From assembly GCF_900105475.1 (NCBI RefSeq), contig NZ_LT629777.1, forward strand, positions 248,001 through 312,000: DNA of 64,000 nt, in the 5' to 3' direction. A program made the translations under genes and the position numbers. Every line of letters begins with the position of its first letter. Within the stretch, counting starts at the first letter, position 1. The notes beneath the pieces were generated by a model that saw nothing but the letters and a program-made list of their open reading frames with translations, was not told the DNA's origin and did not search any database. Of this stretch, positions 36,764 to 46,775 are shown one piece after another. This DNA is from Pseudomonas asplenii (GTDB taxonomy: Bacteria; Pseudomonadota; Gammaproteobacteria; Pseudomonadales; Pseudomonadaceae).

Positions 36764-36792
36764 AGGACGGCGGTGTTGAGAGTCCGGAAGGG

Positions 36793-38070
36793 TCAGAGGA
36801 TATTGGAATAATCCGCCTCGATCCGATCCAGGCTGAGGTGATTGAGGAAGTTGCTGAAACACATCCAGGCCGACAGCGCATTCATGTCGCGGAACTGCTC
36901 CGGCAGGTATTTGGGCGGCACCACCAGCCCTTCGTCCACCAACTGGCGCAAGGTACGCATGTCCTCCAGGGTGGTCTTGCCGCAGAACAGCAACGGCACC
37001 TGTTCGAGCTTGCCCTTGCGCACGGCCAACTGGATGTAGTTGTAGACCATGATGAAGCCCTTGAGGTAGGACAGGTCCTTGGTGAACGGCAGCCCATTGG
37101 GCACCGAACCACGGAACACCCGGCTGGCATTGCCGTAGCTCTCGGCCATCTCGAAGCCCTGTTCACGGAAGAACTCGTACACCTGAAGAAAGTCAGCGCC
37201 CTGCTCCACCATGTCGATGGCCCGGGTCCGGTTGGTCAGCTTGCGCAGGCGGCTCGGGTAGGAGGCGAAGGTGATGATTTCCATCAGGATCGCCAGCCCT
37301 TCCTGAGTCACCGTCGACGAGGGCGGGCCCTTGGACAGAAAGGTACAGATCGGCTGGTTCAGGCCGTTGAGCGTGGTACCAACGTGCACCAGTCCCTCAT
37401 GCACTTCCAGCGCCCGCACATCCCGCGAGTTGAACAACGCATCGGCGCGGATCTTGATGTAGTCGGCGCCGGCCGCCGCATCGGCGACGATGCCATCGGA
37501 CTCGAATACCCGGATGGTTTCCTCGGCCTCGCCGAACACCTTGTTCAGCCGCCGCTGCAGCATATCGACGGCGTCCTTGGCGGTCAGGGTCTTGGGTTCA
37601 TCCTTGAGGTCGCCGCGACCATCGATATTGTTCAGGTAGTCGGACAGCATCAGGCCGAGGTCTGCCAGGGTCGGGTCGCCGGCATGGAACGCATCGGAGG
37701 CGGCGCCATAGAGTTCCTGGGAGATCAGCCCGAAGTCCGGGGTGCCGCGCGCCTCGAGCATCCGCACCACCATGCGGTATTCCCGGCACATGCGCCGCAT
37801 GATCTGTCCCACCGGGCTGAACTGGCCCAACCGGCGGGTGATGTCGCGCTCGATGTTCTGGAACTCCAGCTTGACCGCGCCAGAGTCGAACGACAGCGGC
37901 CGCGAGGTGTAGTAGTCACGGTCCACCGCCGGCATTTCCTTGCCCTTGGCCTTGAGAAACCCCTGGCGGATGTTCTCGTCCCACTTCACCGCATCGAGCA
38001 CGCGAATCGGCGTCTGCGCCAGCACAATGCGGTCGGAGAGGCTGCGTATCGTCTGCTGGTATTCGTCCAA
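36793..38070 (-). CDS. QEGLA-motif (DUF1704) zinc metallopeptidase-like protein
   Basis: The 425-residue protein belongs to the DUF1704 family, often called flavohemoglobin expression-modulating QEGLA motif protein. It has His-Glu-Gly-Leu-Val-His at 224-229 (HExxxH metal site), followed by TQEGLA at 255-260. This pattern matches a family now regarded as tyrosine-matrix-type metallopeptidases, related to eukaryotic MATCAP tubulin carboxypeptidases. The bacterial substrate is unknown. It starts at TTG, which has AGGAG 6 bases upstream and no nearby ATG. The TetR gene lies upstream in the same orientation. Confidence 0.87.
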   Translation of the reverse strand: MDEYQQTIRSLSDRIVLAQTPIRVLDAVKWDENIRQGFLKAKGKEMPAVDRDYYTSRPLSFDSGAVKLEFQNIERDITRRLGQFSPVGQIMRRMCREYRMVVRMLEARGTPDFGLISQELYGAASDAFHAGDPTLADLGLMLSDYLNNIDGRGDLKDEPKTLTAKDAVDMLQRRLNKVFGEAEETIRVFESDGIVADAAAGADYIKIRADALFNSRDVRALEVHEGLVHVGTTLNGLNQPICTFLSKGPPSSTVTQEGLAILMEIITFASYPSRLRKLTNRTRAIDMVEQGADFLQVYEFFREQGFEMAESYGNASRVFRGSVPNGLPFTKDLSYLKGFIMVYNYIQLAVRKGKLEQVPLLFCGKTTLEDMRTLRQLVDEGLVVPPKYLPEQFRDMNALSAWMCFSNFLNHLSLDRIEADYSNIL

Positions 38071-38116
38071 GGAAAACTCCTGATCGTTGCTGCGGTGAAT
38101 GGCCGTGCCCAGTAGC

Positions 38117-38842
38117 TTAGACGGAGGCCAGCACCAGATGCATGTAACGGGTGAGAATCCCGAGCCGGTCCTGCTCGGTTTCGGGTTCCGCTTCGTCGAG
38201 AAGGCCCTGATATTCCATCTGGCCGATAATCGCCGTCAACACCTTGGCATCCTGCTCCGGCTCACGGGAGCCCAGCACCTGGAAAAATTGGCAGGAGCCC
38301 TGCAGGAGAATCTGCTGGTGCGCACGCACGAGCAGCGCCAGGCGCGGGTTGAGCAGGGCTTCCTGACGAAACGCCTGCTCGGCCATCAGGTGCTCGCGCC
38401 GGTTGTGCAACTGGCGCTGAACGTACTCGGCAGTCAGCCGGGCGATGTCATCGGCCAACTGAGCCCGCGAACCCGGGCTGCCATCGCCATAGGCAACCAT
38501 CTCGCGCAGCAAGCCTTCGTTGTTCTCCCACAATTTGGCCATGTAGGCCGCGCTGCGCTCGACGTACTGGGCAAAGGTATCGGTCAGCAGGTCATCGATA
38601 TCCTTGAAGTAGTAGGTGGTGGCCGACAGCGGCACCCCCGCTTCGGCAGCCACCGCACGGTGTCGCACGCCCCGCACACCGTCACGCACGACAATCCGCA
38701 TGGCGGCGTTGAGAATGTCCTGCCGCCGTTGCTCACTGCCCTGCCGGCTGGCTTTGCGCCCTTGATACTGAACGCTTTCAGCCAATGCACTGGCCACACC
38801 CGCCGCTCCCTTTTGCGCTATTGCACGGTCCAATCCTGACAT
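38117..38842 (-). CDS. TetR family transcriptional regulator
   Basis: This regulator of about 241 residues has a TetR helix-turn-helix near 56-80 (GVRGVRHRAVAAEAGVPLSATTYYFKDIDDLL) and a helical effector domain. The start is uncertain. The ATG used has a purine-rich stretch (AGAGAGGG) too close for normal use. A GTG 15 codons later has a better-spaced GGGAG, and a TTG upstream is also possible. It lies between lysS and the QEGLA-motif gene, as I recall for the PA3699 homologue. Whether it controls the QEGLA-motif gene 46 bases downstream is unknown. Confidence 0.8.
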   Translation of the reverse strand: MSGLDRAIAQKGAAGVASALAESVQYQGRKASRQGSEQRRQDILNAAMRIVVRDGVRGVRHRAVAAEAGVPLSATTYYFKDIDDLLTDTFAQYVERSAAYMAKLWENNEGLLREMVAYGDGSPGSRAQLADDIARLTAEYVQRQLHNRREHLMAEQAFRQEALLNPRLALLVRAHQQILLQGSCQFFQVLGSREPEQDAKVLTAIIGQMEYQGLLDEAEPETEQDRLGILTRYMHLVLASV

Positions 38843-38885
38843 CCCTCTCTTGTAATAATCTGAAACATTCGTACCAGCACGCAAT

Positions 38886-38912
38886 AAAAAAGCCGCCTTG
38901 CGAGGGCGGCTT
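38886..38912 (-). terminator. Intrinsic terminator of lysS
   Basis: In minus-strand sense the arms AAGCCGCC and GGCGGCTT form an 8-bp stem with a seven-base loop (CTCGCAA), followed by TTTTTT. It separates lysS from the TetR gene, which must have its own promoter in the 40 bases after it or rely on readthrough. Confidence 0.85.
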
Positions 38913-38926
38913 CGTCAACAACGGTC

Positions 38927-40429
38927 TTACGCTTGCGGCCGCATGTGCGGGAACAGGATCACGTCGCGGATCGACGGGGCGTTGGTCAGCAGCATCACCA
39001 GGCGGTCGATACCGATACCTTCACCGGCGGTCGGCGGCATGCCGTACTCCAGCGCGCGGACGAAATCGGCATCGTAGTGCATGGCTTCGTCGTCGCCGGC
39101 ATCCTTCTCCGCCACCTGAGCCTTGAAGCGCTCGGCCTGATCTTCGGCGTCGTTCAACTCCGAGTAGGCGTTGGCGATTTCACGGCCACCGATGAACAGC
39201 TCGAAGCGATCGGTGACATTCGGGTTCTTGTCGTTGCGACGCGCCAGAGGCGAAACTTCGAACGGATACTCGGTAATGAAGTGCGGCTGCTCCAGCTTGT
39301 GCTCGACCAGCTCTTCGAAAATCATCACCTGCAGCTTGCCCAGGCCTTCGTGGCCCAACACCTTGGCGCCAGCCTTTTTCGCGATTTCGCGAGCCTTGTC
39401 GACGTCCAGCAGGTCGGCTTCGGTCAGTTGCGGGTTGTACTTGAGGATCGAGTCGAACACCGACAGACGCACGAATGGCTCGCCGAAGTGGAACACCTTG
39501 TCGCCATAGGGCACGTCGGTGCTGCCCAGAACGGCCTGAGCCAGTTCACGGAACAGCTCTTCGGTCAGGTCCATGTTGTCTTCGTAGTCGGCGTAGGCCT
39601 GGTAGAACTCGAGCATGGTGAACTCGGGGTTATGCCGGGTCGATACACCTTCATTACGGAAGTTGCGGTTGATCTCGAACACGCGCTCGAAGCCACCGAC
39701 CACCAGACGCTTGAGGTACAGCTCCGGCGCGATACGCAGGTACATGCCCATGTCCAGCGCATTGTGGTGGGTTTCGAACGGCTTGGCCGCAGCACCGCCC
39801 GGAATGGTCTGCAGCATCGGCGTTTCGACTTCCATGAAGTCGCGCTTCATCATGAAGCTGCGGATGTGGGCGATGACTTGCGAACGCACACGGAAGGTCT
39901 GGCGCGTGTCTTCGTTGACGATCAGGTCAACGTAGCGCTGGCGATAACGCTGTTCGGTGTCGGTCAGGCCGTGGTGCTTGTCCGGCAGCGGACGCAGCGA
40001 TTTGGTCAGCAGGCGCACATCGGTCATCTCGACGTACAGGTCGCCCTTGCCGGAACGGGCCAGGGTGCCTTCGGCGCTGATGATGTCGCCCAGGTCCCAG
40101 GTTTTCACCGCTGCCAGGGTCTCTTCCGAGAGCGTCTTGCGGTTGACGTAGACCTGGATGCGCCCGGACATGTCCTGGATCACCATGAACGAACCACGGT
40201 TGAGCATGATGCGACCCGCAACCTTGACCGGGATCGCTGCCTCTGCCAGCTCTTCCTTGGTCTTGTCGACGTACTGTTTCTGCAGGTCTTCGCAGTAGGC
40301 GTCGCGGCGGAAGTCGTTGGGGAAGGCATTGCCCTTGGTGCGCTCGGCGGCAAGCTTTTCCTTGCGCAGGGCGATCAGCGTGTTTTCTTCCTGTTGCAGG
40401 GCTTGCGGGTCGAGTTGTTGGTCGCTCAT
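38927..40429 (-). CDS. lysS: Lysyl-tRNA synthetase
   Basis: This 500-residue class II aminoacyl-tRNA synthetase has an N-terminal OB-fold anticodon domain ([24 protein letters not shown]) and a catalytic core. Motif 2 is seen as [18 protein letters not shown] and motif 3 as [13 protein letters not shown]. It charges tRNA-Lys with lysine. It is downstream of prfB on the same strand, the conserved prfB-lysS order shared with E. coli; the 83-base gap holds a GC-rich hairpin and a REP element. Confidence 0.97.
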   Translation of the reverse strand: MSDQQLDPQALQQEENTLIALRKEKLAAERTKGNAFPNDFRRDAYCEDLQKQYVDKTKEELAEAAIPVKVAGRIMLNRGSFMVIQDMSGRIQVYVNRKTLSEETLAAVKTWDLGDIISAEGTLARSGKGDLYVEMTDVRLLTKSLRPLPDKHHGLTDTEQRYRQRYVDLIVNEDTRQTFRVRSQVIAHIRSFMMKRDFMEVETPMLQTIPGGAAAKPFETHHNALDMGMYLRIAPELYLKRLVVGGFERVFEINRNFRNEGVSTRHNPEFTMLEFYQAYADYEDNMDLTEELFRELAQAVLGSTDVPYGDKVFHFGEPFVRLSVFDSILKYNPQLTEADLLDVDKAREIAKKAGAKVLGHEGLGKLQVMIFEELVEHKLEQPHFITEYPFEVSPLARRNDKNPNVTDRFELFIGGREIANAYSELNDAEDQAERFKAQVAEKDAGDDEAMHYDADFVRALEYGMPPTAGEGIGIDRLVMLLTNAPSIRDVILFPHMRPQA

Positions 40430-40460
40430 GTCTTTAAATTTTCCATCACAGGTTCGTTGC

Positions 40461-40504
40461 CCCCGGCCTGCGGCCGGGGATCGCCAGCAAGCCGGCTTCC
40501 CACA
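40461..40504. repeat. Hairpin plus REP element between prfB and lysS
   Basis: CCCCGGCC-TGC-GGCCGGGG (40461-40479) is a perfect 8-bp hairpin. It is followed by ATCGCCAGCAAGCCGGCTTCCCACA, an inverted Pseudomonas REP core. It may shape the relative levels of prfB and lysS in a shared message. Confidence 0.75.
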
Positions 40505-40512
40505 GCAGTGTC

Positions 40513-41608
40513 TTACAGCCCTTGCTTGAGGCTGGCCACCAGGTATTCGTCGATATCGCCGTCCAGCACCTTGTCACAGTCGCTGCGTTCGATGTTGGTG
40601 CGCAGATCCTTGATCCGCGAGGCATCGAGTACGTAGGAGCGGATCTGGTGTCCCCAGCCGATGTCGGACTTGGTGTCTTCCAGAGCCTGGGAAGCGGCGT
40701 TGCGCTTCTGGATTTCCTGCTCGTACAGGCGCGCCCGCAACATCTTCATCGCGGTGTCCTTGTTCGCGTGCTGGGAACGCTCGTTCTGGCAACTGACCAC
40801 GGTGTTGGTCGGCACGTGGGTGATCCGTACCGCCGAGTCGGTGGTGTTGACGTGCTGACCACCGGCACCGGAGGAACGATAGGTGTCGATCCGCAGGTCA
40901 GACGGGTTGATGTCGATTTCGATGTTGTCATCGATTTCCGGCGAGACGAACACCGCCGAGAATGAGGTGTGGCGACGGTTGCCGGAGTCGAACGGGCTCT
41001 TGCGCACCAGGCGGTGCACGCCGATTTCGGTGCGCAGCCAGCCAAAGGCGTACTCGCCCTTGATATGCACGGTCGCGCCCTTGATCCCGGCGACTTCGCC
41101 AGCGGACAGTTCCATGATGGTCGCATCGAAGCCGCGCTTGTCGGCCCAGCGCAGGTACATGCGCAGCAGGATGTTGGCCCAGTCCTGGGCTTCGGTACCG
41201 CCGGAACCGGCCTGGATGTCCAGGTAGGCATGGTTCTGGTCCATTTCGCCGCTGAACATCCGGCGGAATTCCAGCTTCTCGAGGATTGCGCGCAGGCGTT
41301 CGACCTCGGCGGCGACATCGTCGACAGCGCCCTGATCTTCTTCGGCAGCAGCCATTTCCAGCAGGTCACTGGCATCGCTCAGGCCGCTGGACATCTCATC
41401 CAGGGTCTCGACGATCTGGGCCAGGGTGGCACGCTCGCGGCCCAGGTTCTGGGCGTACTCGGGGTTGCTCCAGACGCTTGGGTCTTCGAGCTCGCGGTTG
41501 ACTTCGATCAGGCGCTCATGCTTTTGATCGTAGTCAAAGATACCCCCGAATAGTTTCGGAGCGCTCGGACAGGTCCTTGATACTGTTAAGGATCGGGTTG
41601 ATTTCCAT
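40513..41608 (-). CDS. prfB: Peptide chain release factor 2 (programmed +1 frameshift)
   Basis: RF2 terminates translation at UGA and UAA. The gene is read in two frames: 24 codons from the ATG to an in-frame UGA, then a +1 shift into a frame of 340 residues, giving 364 residues in all. The stop-codon recognition tripeptide SPF is at 204-206 and the peptidyl-hydrolase GGQ is at 249-251. Low RF2 lets the ribosome pause and shift at CUU-UGA-C, so the protein controls its own level. Annotators that take one frame will miss the start. Confidence 0.95.
41534..41548 (-). promoter_or_regulatory. prfB: prfB frameshift signal
   Basis: In minus-strand sense the bases CGGGGGTATCTTTGAC contain an SD-like GGGGG three bases before the slippery CTT and the in-frame UGA followed by C. 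This is nearly the same as the E. coli prfB site. The SD-like stretch pairs with 16S rRNA and pushes the ribosome one base forward. Confidence 0.95.
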
Positions 41609-41731
41609 GGCGGGCAGCACTCGTCGGTGAACTTTTGAAAGCCGACGAGTATAACGCAATTGTAACTGTCCCGGCATCCCGCTTGGCGGGGCAGTGAGCG
41701 CAATCAGGTGAATTGCCTGCCCCATGACGCC

Positions 41732-42742
41732 TTACGGCTGCCCGATGCCCACCTGATTACGCCCATTGTGCTTGGCCAGGTAGAGCCCCTTGTCGGCAGC
41801 CAGGATCAGTTCCCGACAGTTGCTGCCCTGCTGCGGTATCAAGGTCGACAAGCCGATGCTGATGGTCAACACCGAGCCCTCGCTGGGCATGCTGTGCGGA
41901 ATTTTCAGCGCGGCCACGTTGTGGCGCAGCTTCTCGGCCACCAATCGCGCGCCGCCTTGCGAGGTACTGGGCAGCACCAGCGAGAACTCCTCGCCACCAT
42001 AGCGTGCCGGCAGATCCGAAGGACGACTGCTGGCCTCGCGAATGGCCACCGCGACCTTGCGCAACGCTTCGTCACCCTCGAGGTGACCAAAGCTGTCGTT
42101 ATAGGACTTGAAATAATCGACGTCGATCATCAGCAGCGACAGTTGTGCCTGCTCGCGCTGGGCCCGGCGCCATTCCAGCTCCAGGTATTCGTCGAAATGC
42201 CGGCGGTTGGACAGCCCGGTCAGGCCGTCCGAGTTCATCAGCCGCTGCAGCACCAGGTTGGTATCGAGCAGTTGCTGCTGGCTGAGGCGCAAGGCGCGGT
42301 AGGCGGCATCACGCTGCAGCAGCATCATGTAGGAGCGCGAGTGATAGCGGATTCGCGCCACCAGTTCGATGGTGTCCGGCAGTTTGACCAGATAATCGTT
42401 GGCGCCTGCAGAAAATGCCGCACTCTTGATCAGCGGATCCTCCTTGGTCGACAGCACGATGATCGGAATGTCCTTGGTCGCCGGGTGGTTGCGGTATTCG
42501 CGCACCAGGCTCAGGCCGTCGAGGCCCGGCATCACCAGGTCCTGCAGGATCACCGTCGGCTTGATCCGGATCGCATGGGCGATGGCTTGGTGAGGATCGG
42601 CACAGAAATGAAAATCGATGTTCGTTTCCGTGGCAAGCCCACGACGCACGGCCTCGCCGATCATGGCCTGGTCATCGACCAACAGCACCATGGAGACGTT
42701 TTCATCGACGGTTTTGAAATCATCCAGCTCTAGGTCAATCAT
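41732..42742 (-). CDS. wspR: WspR, response regulator diguanylate cyclase
   Basis: The 336-residue output protein of the Wsp system has an N-terminal receiver domain (phospho-acceptor Asp68 in ILQDLVMPG), a coiled linker and a GGDEF domain. GGEEF is at 249-253, and the inhibitory I-site RPSD (RxxD) is at 240-243. Phosphorylation by WspE activates synthesis of c-di-GMP, which favours biofilm and wrinkly-spreader cell surfaces. It lies 51 bases after wspF on the same strand, the only wsp gap without overlap. prfB follows 123 bases away. Confidence 0.95.
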   Translation of the reverse strand: MIDLELDDFKTVDENVSMVLLVDDQAMIGEAVRRGLATETNIDFHFCADPHQAIAHAIRIKPTVILQDLVMPGLDGLSLVREYRNHPATKDIPIIVLSTKEDPLIKSAAFSAGANDYLVKLPDTIELVARIRYHSRSYMMLLQRDAAYRALRLSQQQLLDTNLVLQRLMNSDGLTGLSNRRHFDEYLELEWRRAQREQAQLSLLMIDVDYFKSYNDSFGHLEGDEALRKVAVAIREASSRPSDLPARYGGEEFSLVLPSTSQGGARLVAEKLRHNVAALKIPHSMPSEGSVLTISIGLSTLIPQQGSNCRELILAADKGLYLAKHNGRNQVGIGQP

Positions 42743-42793
42743 GCGCGGTCACCTGATTTACTGCATTCAAACCAGGCGTGCTGGTTGTAGGGC

Positions 42794-43804
42794 TCATGTT
42801 GGAAATATCTCCAGCAAACGTGGTGCAATCCTGTTAAGTGAGCGAATTTCCACCGCGGCATCGATAGCGGCTGCCGCTTTGGGCATCCCATACACCGCGC
42901 TGCTATCCTGATCCTGGGCGATCGTCAGATAGCCTCGCTCACGCATCAACTTCAATCCTTGGGCACCATCGCGTCCCATACCAGTGAGCAGCACACCCAC
43001 TGCGTCACCTTTCCAGTAGTTGGCGACACTTTCAAAGAACACATCAATAGACGGGCGATAAATCTCGTTTACCGGCTCGGCGGTATAGGCCAGCGTGCCG
43101 TTCTGCAACAAGCGGATGTGGTGGTTGGTACCGGCCAGCAGTACCGTACCGGCCTGCGGCGGCTCGCCTTCACGGGCCAGGCGTACCGGCAGCCCACAGG
43201 CGCTACCCAACCATTCGGCCATGCCGGCAGCGAACACCTGGTCGACATGCTGCACCAGAACAATCGCCGCAGGAAAATTGACCGGCAAGCCCTTGAGCAG
43301 GCTTTCCAGGGCTGCCGGACCACCGGCCGAGGAGCCGATGGCCACCAATTTCTGCCGAGTGCCGCCATTTCCGTCACGCGTCGCGACGCTGCGCACCCGG
43401 CTACTGCTCTGACCGATCAGCCAACTGATATTGAGGATCTTGCGCAACAGTGGCGCGGCGGCGTCCCGCGGGTTGGCGCCACCAATGGCCGGCGTATCGA
43501 CCACATCCAGCGCGCCGTGACCCATGGCCTCGAAAACCCGGTGCACGTTTTGCTGGCGGTCGACGGTAACGATGACAATCGCACAGGGCGATTCGGCCAT
43601 GATCCGGCGTGTCGCCTCCACACCATCCATGACCGGCATGATCAGGTCCATCAGAATCAGGTCCGGGACGTCCTCGGCGCACTGCCTCACCGCATCGGCG
43701 CCATTGTTCGCCACCCAGATCACCTGATGGGCCGGTTCGAATGCCAAGGCACGGCGCAAGGCCTCGACGGCCATGGGCATGTCGTTGACGATCGCAATCC
43801 TCAT
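42794..43804 (-). CDS. wspF: WspF, CheB-like methylesterase
   Basis: The 336-residue protein has a receiver domain (Asp53 in LMDLIMPVMDG), a linker and a CheB methylesterase domain. That domain contains the nucleophile Ser159 in GSSAGG, His186 in VLVQHVDQV and the GMGRDGA Asp. It removes methyl groups from WspA and so resets the receptor. Loss of WspF locks WspR on and gives wrinkly colonies in P. fluorescens and P. aeruginosa. Its start overlaps the wspE stop by 4 bases. Confidence 0.95.
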   Translation of the reverse strand: MRIAIVNDMPMAVEALRRALAFEPAHQVIWVANNGADAVRQCAEDVPDLILMDLIMPVMDGVEATRRIMAESPCAIVIVTVDRQQNVHRVFEAMGHGALDVVDTPAIGGANPRDAAAPLLRKILNISWLIGQSSSRVRSVATRDGNGGTRQKLVAIGSSAGGPAALESLLKGLPVNFPAAIVLVQHVDQVFAAGMAEWLGSACGLPVRLAREGEPPQAGTVLLAGTNHHIRLLQNGTLAYTAEPVNEIYRPSIDVFFESVANYWKGDAVGVLLTGMGRDGAQGLKLMRERGYLTIAQDQDSSAVYGMPKAAAAIDAAVEIRSLNRIAPRLLEIFPT

Positions 43805-46095
43805 CCCTGCGCGCCTCCTATCAGTTCCACCACCGCATCGAGCAAGGCGTCGTCATGGAAACTGGCCTTGGCCAGATAATAGTCGGCTCCGGCGTCCAGT
43901 CCACGTCGACGGTCTTCTTCACGATCCTTATAGGAAACCACCATCACCGGCAGTGACTGCAGGCGGGCATCCCGGCGCAAGAGTGTGACCAATTCGATCC
44001 CATCCATACGAGGCATATCAATATCGGTGATCAACAAGTCGAAATCCTCGGCACGCAGAACATTCCAGCCATCCATGCCATCCACCGCGACCGCCACATC
44101 GTAACCGCGATTGAGCAGCAGCTTGCGTTGCAACTCGCGCACGGTCAGTGAATCGTCGACCACCAGGATACGCTTGCGCGCCACTTCGCTGGCCTGGCGA
44201 TTGCGCCGGTCGATACGCTCCAGGCGACCGGTGTTGAGCAACTTGTCCACCGAACGCAGTATGTCCTCGACATCGACGATCAGCGCCACCGAGCCGTCGT
44301 CGAGCAAGGCCCCGGCGGAAATGTCCTGAACCTTGCCCAGGCGTGGGTCGAGCGGCAGCACCACCAGGGTGCGTTCGCCGATGAATCGTTCGACCGCCAG
44401 CCCGTAGACCGCGTCGCGCTCGCGAATCACCACGACCTTGAGCGTGTCGCCGGCATGCTCACCGGCCGGGCGCTGCAGCAACTGGCTGGCCGCGACCAGA
44501 CCGACATGCCGCCCCTCGTGCCAGAAATGCTGGCGGCCTTCCAGTTGCACGATCTCCTCCGTCGGCAGATCGAGCATCCGTTCGATATGCGCCAGCGGGA
44601 AAGCGTAGGCTTCTCCCCCGACTTCGACCACCAGGCTGCGCACCACCGACAGGGTCAGCGGCACCTCCAGATGGAAACGACTGCCCTGCCCGGCCTCCTG
44701 TTCCAGCACGACCGCACCGTGCAATTGCCGGACCATATGCTGTACCGCATCCAGGCCGACACCGCGCCCGGAAACCTCGGTGACCTTGTCGCGCAGGCTG
44801 AAGCCGGGCAGGAACAGGAAGGTCAGCAGTTCTTCCTCGCTGAGCTGCGCGGCGGTCTCGGCGGGCGACAATTTGCGTTCGACGATATTGCGGCGCAGAC
44901 GCTCAAGGTCGACGCCAGCGCCGTCATCCTGCAACTGCAGCACCAGCAGGCCAGCCTGGTGCGAGGCGCGCAAACGAATCAGGCCCTCGGCGGGCTTGCC
45001 AGCCAGTACACGCTGCTCCGGACTTTCGATACCGTGATCGACCGCGTTGCGCAGCAAGTGGGTCAGCGGCGCCTCGAGCTTTTCCAGAACATCGCGATCG
45101 ACCTGGGTTTTCTCACCCTCGATCTCCAGCCGCACCTGCTTGCCCAGGCTACGCCCAAGATCACGGACCATCCGTGCCTGTCCGCCCAGAACATCGGCAA
45201 AAGGCCGCATGCGGCAGGCCAGGGCCGTGTCATAAAGTACCTGGGCACGCTGTCCGGCCTGCCAGCCGAATTCGTCGAGTTCGGCAATCTGCGCGGTCAG
45301 CATCTGTTGCGACTCGGCCAACTGGCGCCGCGCGTCGGCCAGCGCTTCCTCGGCTTCCAGACTCAGGCCGACACTTTTCAACTGGTCGCCGAGACTGTCC
45401 AGTGCCCGCTGGCTGTTGCCCTGCATCCGCCGCAGGCGTTGCAGGCTGGCCAGATACGGCTTGAGCCGCTGGGTCTCGACCAGGGACTTGCTCGACAGGT
45501 CAAGCAAGCTGTTCAAACGTTCGGCGGTAACCCGCAACACCCGCTCGCCGCCCTCGGTGGCGGCGCGCTTGTTCTGCACCGGCGGTTCGGGCTCGACCGG
45601 CAGCACCACGGGCTCGACGCCGCCGATGGCTGGGGCTGGCTCCTCAAGCGCTGGCTTCGCGGCTGCCGGCTGACTCGGCGGCGCCATGCGTGCGCTCGAT
45701 GCAGACGGGTCGAGCAAGGTTTTCATCAACAGCAGATAGGCTTCGACATCCACCGGCCCGACATTGGCACTGCCCGGCGTGGCAATGCGCATGAGCATGT
45801 CGGTGCCCTGCAGCAGGGCGTCGATATGCTCGGGCTGCAGATACAACCGCCCCTCCTGGGCACTGACCAGGCAATCTTCCATCACGTGGGACACGCTGAC
45901 TCCGGCATCGACACCGACAATCCGCGCCGCTCCCTTGAGCGAGTGGGCGGCGCGCATGCAGGCTTCGAGCTGGTCGGCCTGGGTCGGATTGCGTTCCAGT
46001 GCCAGCAGCCCGGCACTGAGTACCTGGGTCTGGGCCTCGGCTTCCAGGCTGAACAGTTCGAGCAACGACGAATCGCGCATTTGATCGGGGGTCAT
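43801..46095 (-). CDS. wspE: WspE, CheA-type hybrid histidine kinase
   Basis: The 764-residue kinase has an N-terminal HPt domain with His51 in AAHSLKGAARIVG, a long linker and a CheA-type dimer and ATPase core. The core contains the N-box LLRNAVDHGIESPEQR and G-box stretches (QDDGAGVDLERL, GRGVGLDAVQHMV). A CheW-like domain and a C-terminal receiver (Asp691 in ITDIDMPRMDG) follow. It receives signals from WspA through WspB/WspD and phosphorylates WspR and WspF. Both ends overlap neighbouring genes by 4 bases. Confidence 0.95.
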   Translation of the reverse strand: MTPDQMRDSSLLELFSLEAEAQTQVLSAGLLALERNPTQADQLEACMRAAHSLKGAARIVGVDAGVSVSHVMEDCLVSAQEGRLYLQPEHIDALLQGTDMLMRIATPGSANVGPVDVEAYLLLMKTLLDPSASSARMAPPSQPAAAKPALEEPAPAIGGVEPVVLPVEPEPPVQNKRAATEGGERVLRVTAERLNSLLDLSSKSLVETQRLKPYLASLQRLRRMQGNSQRALDSLGDQLKSVGLSLEAEEALADARRQLAESQQMLTAQIAELDEFGWQAGQRAQVLYDTALACRMRPFADVLGGQARMVRDLGRSLGKQVRLEIEGEKTQVDRDVLEKLEAPLTHLLRNAVDHGIESPEQRVLAGKPAEGLIRLRASHQAGLLVLQLQDDGAGVDLERLRRNIVERKLSPAETAAQLSEEELLTFLFLPGFSLRDKVTEVSGRGVGLDAVQHMVRQLHGAVVLEQEAGQGSRFHLEVPLTLSVVRSLVVEVGGEAYAFPLAHIERMLDLPTEEIVQLEGRQHFWHEGRHVGLVAASQLLQRPAGEHAGDTLKVVVIRERDAVYGLAVERFIGERTLVVLPLDPRLGKVQDISAGALLDDGSVALIVDVEDILRSVDKLLNTGRLERIDRRNRQASEVARKRILVVDDSLTVRELQRKLLLNRGYDVAVAVDGMDGWNVLRAEDFDLLITDIDMPRMDGIELVTLLRRDARLQSLPVMVVSYKDREEDRRRGLDAGADYYLAKASFHDDALLDAVVELIGGAQG

Positions 46096-46775
46096 GTAAG
46101 GCTCCGGGTCACGGCCGACAGCAGTTGCTCTTCATCCAGCCAGCGCAGGCTGCGCCCCCTGAACGGCAACACCCCACGGGTGTACCTGGCACTGGCCTGG
46201 GGGCCGGCGGCGGAGGCACCGTCGAGCAGGCGCTGGTCGATGGCATGGATGCCGTCCACCTCATCCACCGGCACCACCACCGGACCGCCATGGGCCGCAA
46301 TGATCAGCATGCGTGGCATGACCCGGCCGCCCGGCGTGGCCGTGACACTGGCGTCCAAACCCAGCAGTTCCACCAGCGACAGGCAGGCCACGAGCGCTCC
46401 GCGCACATTGGCGACGCCCAGCAGCGCTCGCGAGCGCTGGTGCGGCAGCGAATGAATCGCCCGTGACGGAGCGATCTCCACCAGGCAACGCGTGGCCAGG
46501 CCCAGCCACTCCTCGCCCAGGCGAAACATCAACAGGGAGCGGGTGACGATCTCTTCGCCCGCCACCACCGCAACCTGCTCGTGGCTCTCCTGCAACAGGG
46601 CATAACGATCCAGCAGGCGGGTGGCCGCAGCCGAATACACCGCACAGTTGCGGCAATGGATATGGTCCACCAGCAGCGAGCAGGACTTGTCGCCGTAAAT
46701 ACCGATACGGTTCCAGCAATCGTCGATGGCCTCGGCGTCTTCATGGGTCAGGTTCAAGCCTGTCAAACCGCTCAT
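46092..46775 (-). CDS. wspD: WspD, CheW-type coupling protein
   Basis: The 227-residue protein has a Cys-containing N-terminal stretch (about 1-75, with CWNRIG and DHIHCRNCAVYSAAATRLL) before a CheW domain (about 80-220, MFRLGEEWLGLATRCLVEI and LLGVANVRGALVACLSL). It couples WspA to WspE alongside WspB; two CheW-type couplers are a hallmark of Wsp. The Cys-x2-Cys near residues 42-45 is worth noting as a possible metal or redox site. It overlaps both wspC and wspE by 4 bases. Confidence 0.93.
   Translation of the reverse strand: MSGLTGLNLTHEDAEAIDDCWNRIGIYGDKSCSLLVDHIHCRNCAVYSAAATRLLDRYALLQESHEQVAVVAGEEIVTRSLLMFRLGEEWLGLATRCLVEIAPSRAIHSLPHQRSRALLGVANVRGALVACLSLVELLGLDASVTATPGGRVMPRMLIIAAHGGPVVVPVDEVDGIHAIDQRLLDGASAAGPQASARYTRGVLPFRGRSLRWLDEEQLLSAVTRSLT

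Noticed and set aside
41609..41703. Long single-frame reading of prfB with an upstream start
   Set aside because: It ignores the true ATG and the in-frame UGA; RF2 is made by a +1 shift from the shorter leader.
44455..46455. 666-codon open frame antisense to wspE and wspD
   Set aside because: Shadow of wsp genes; both sense-strand proteins have complete motifs and overlap starts.
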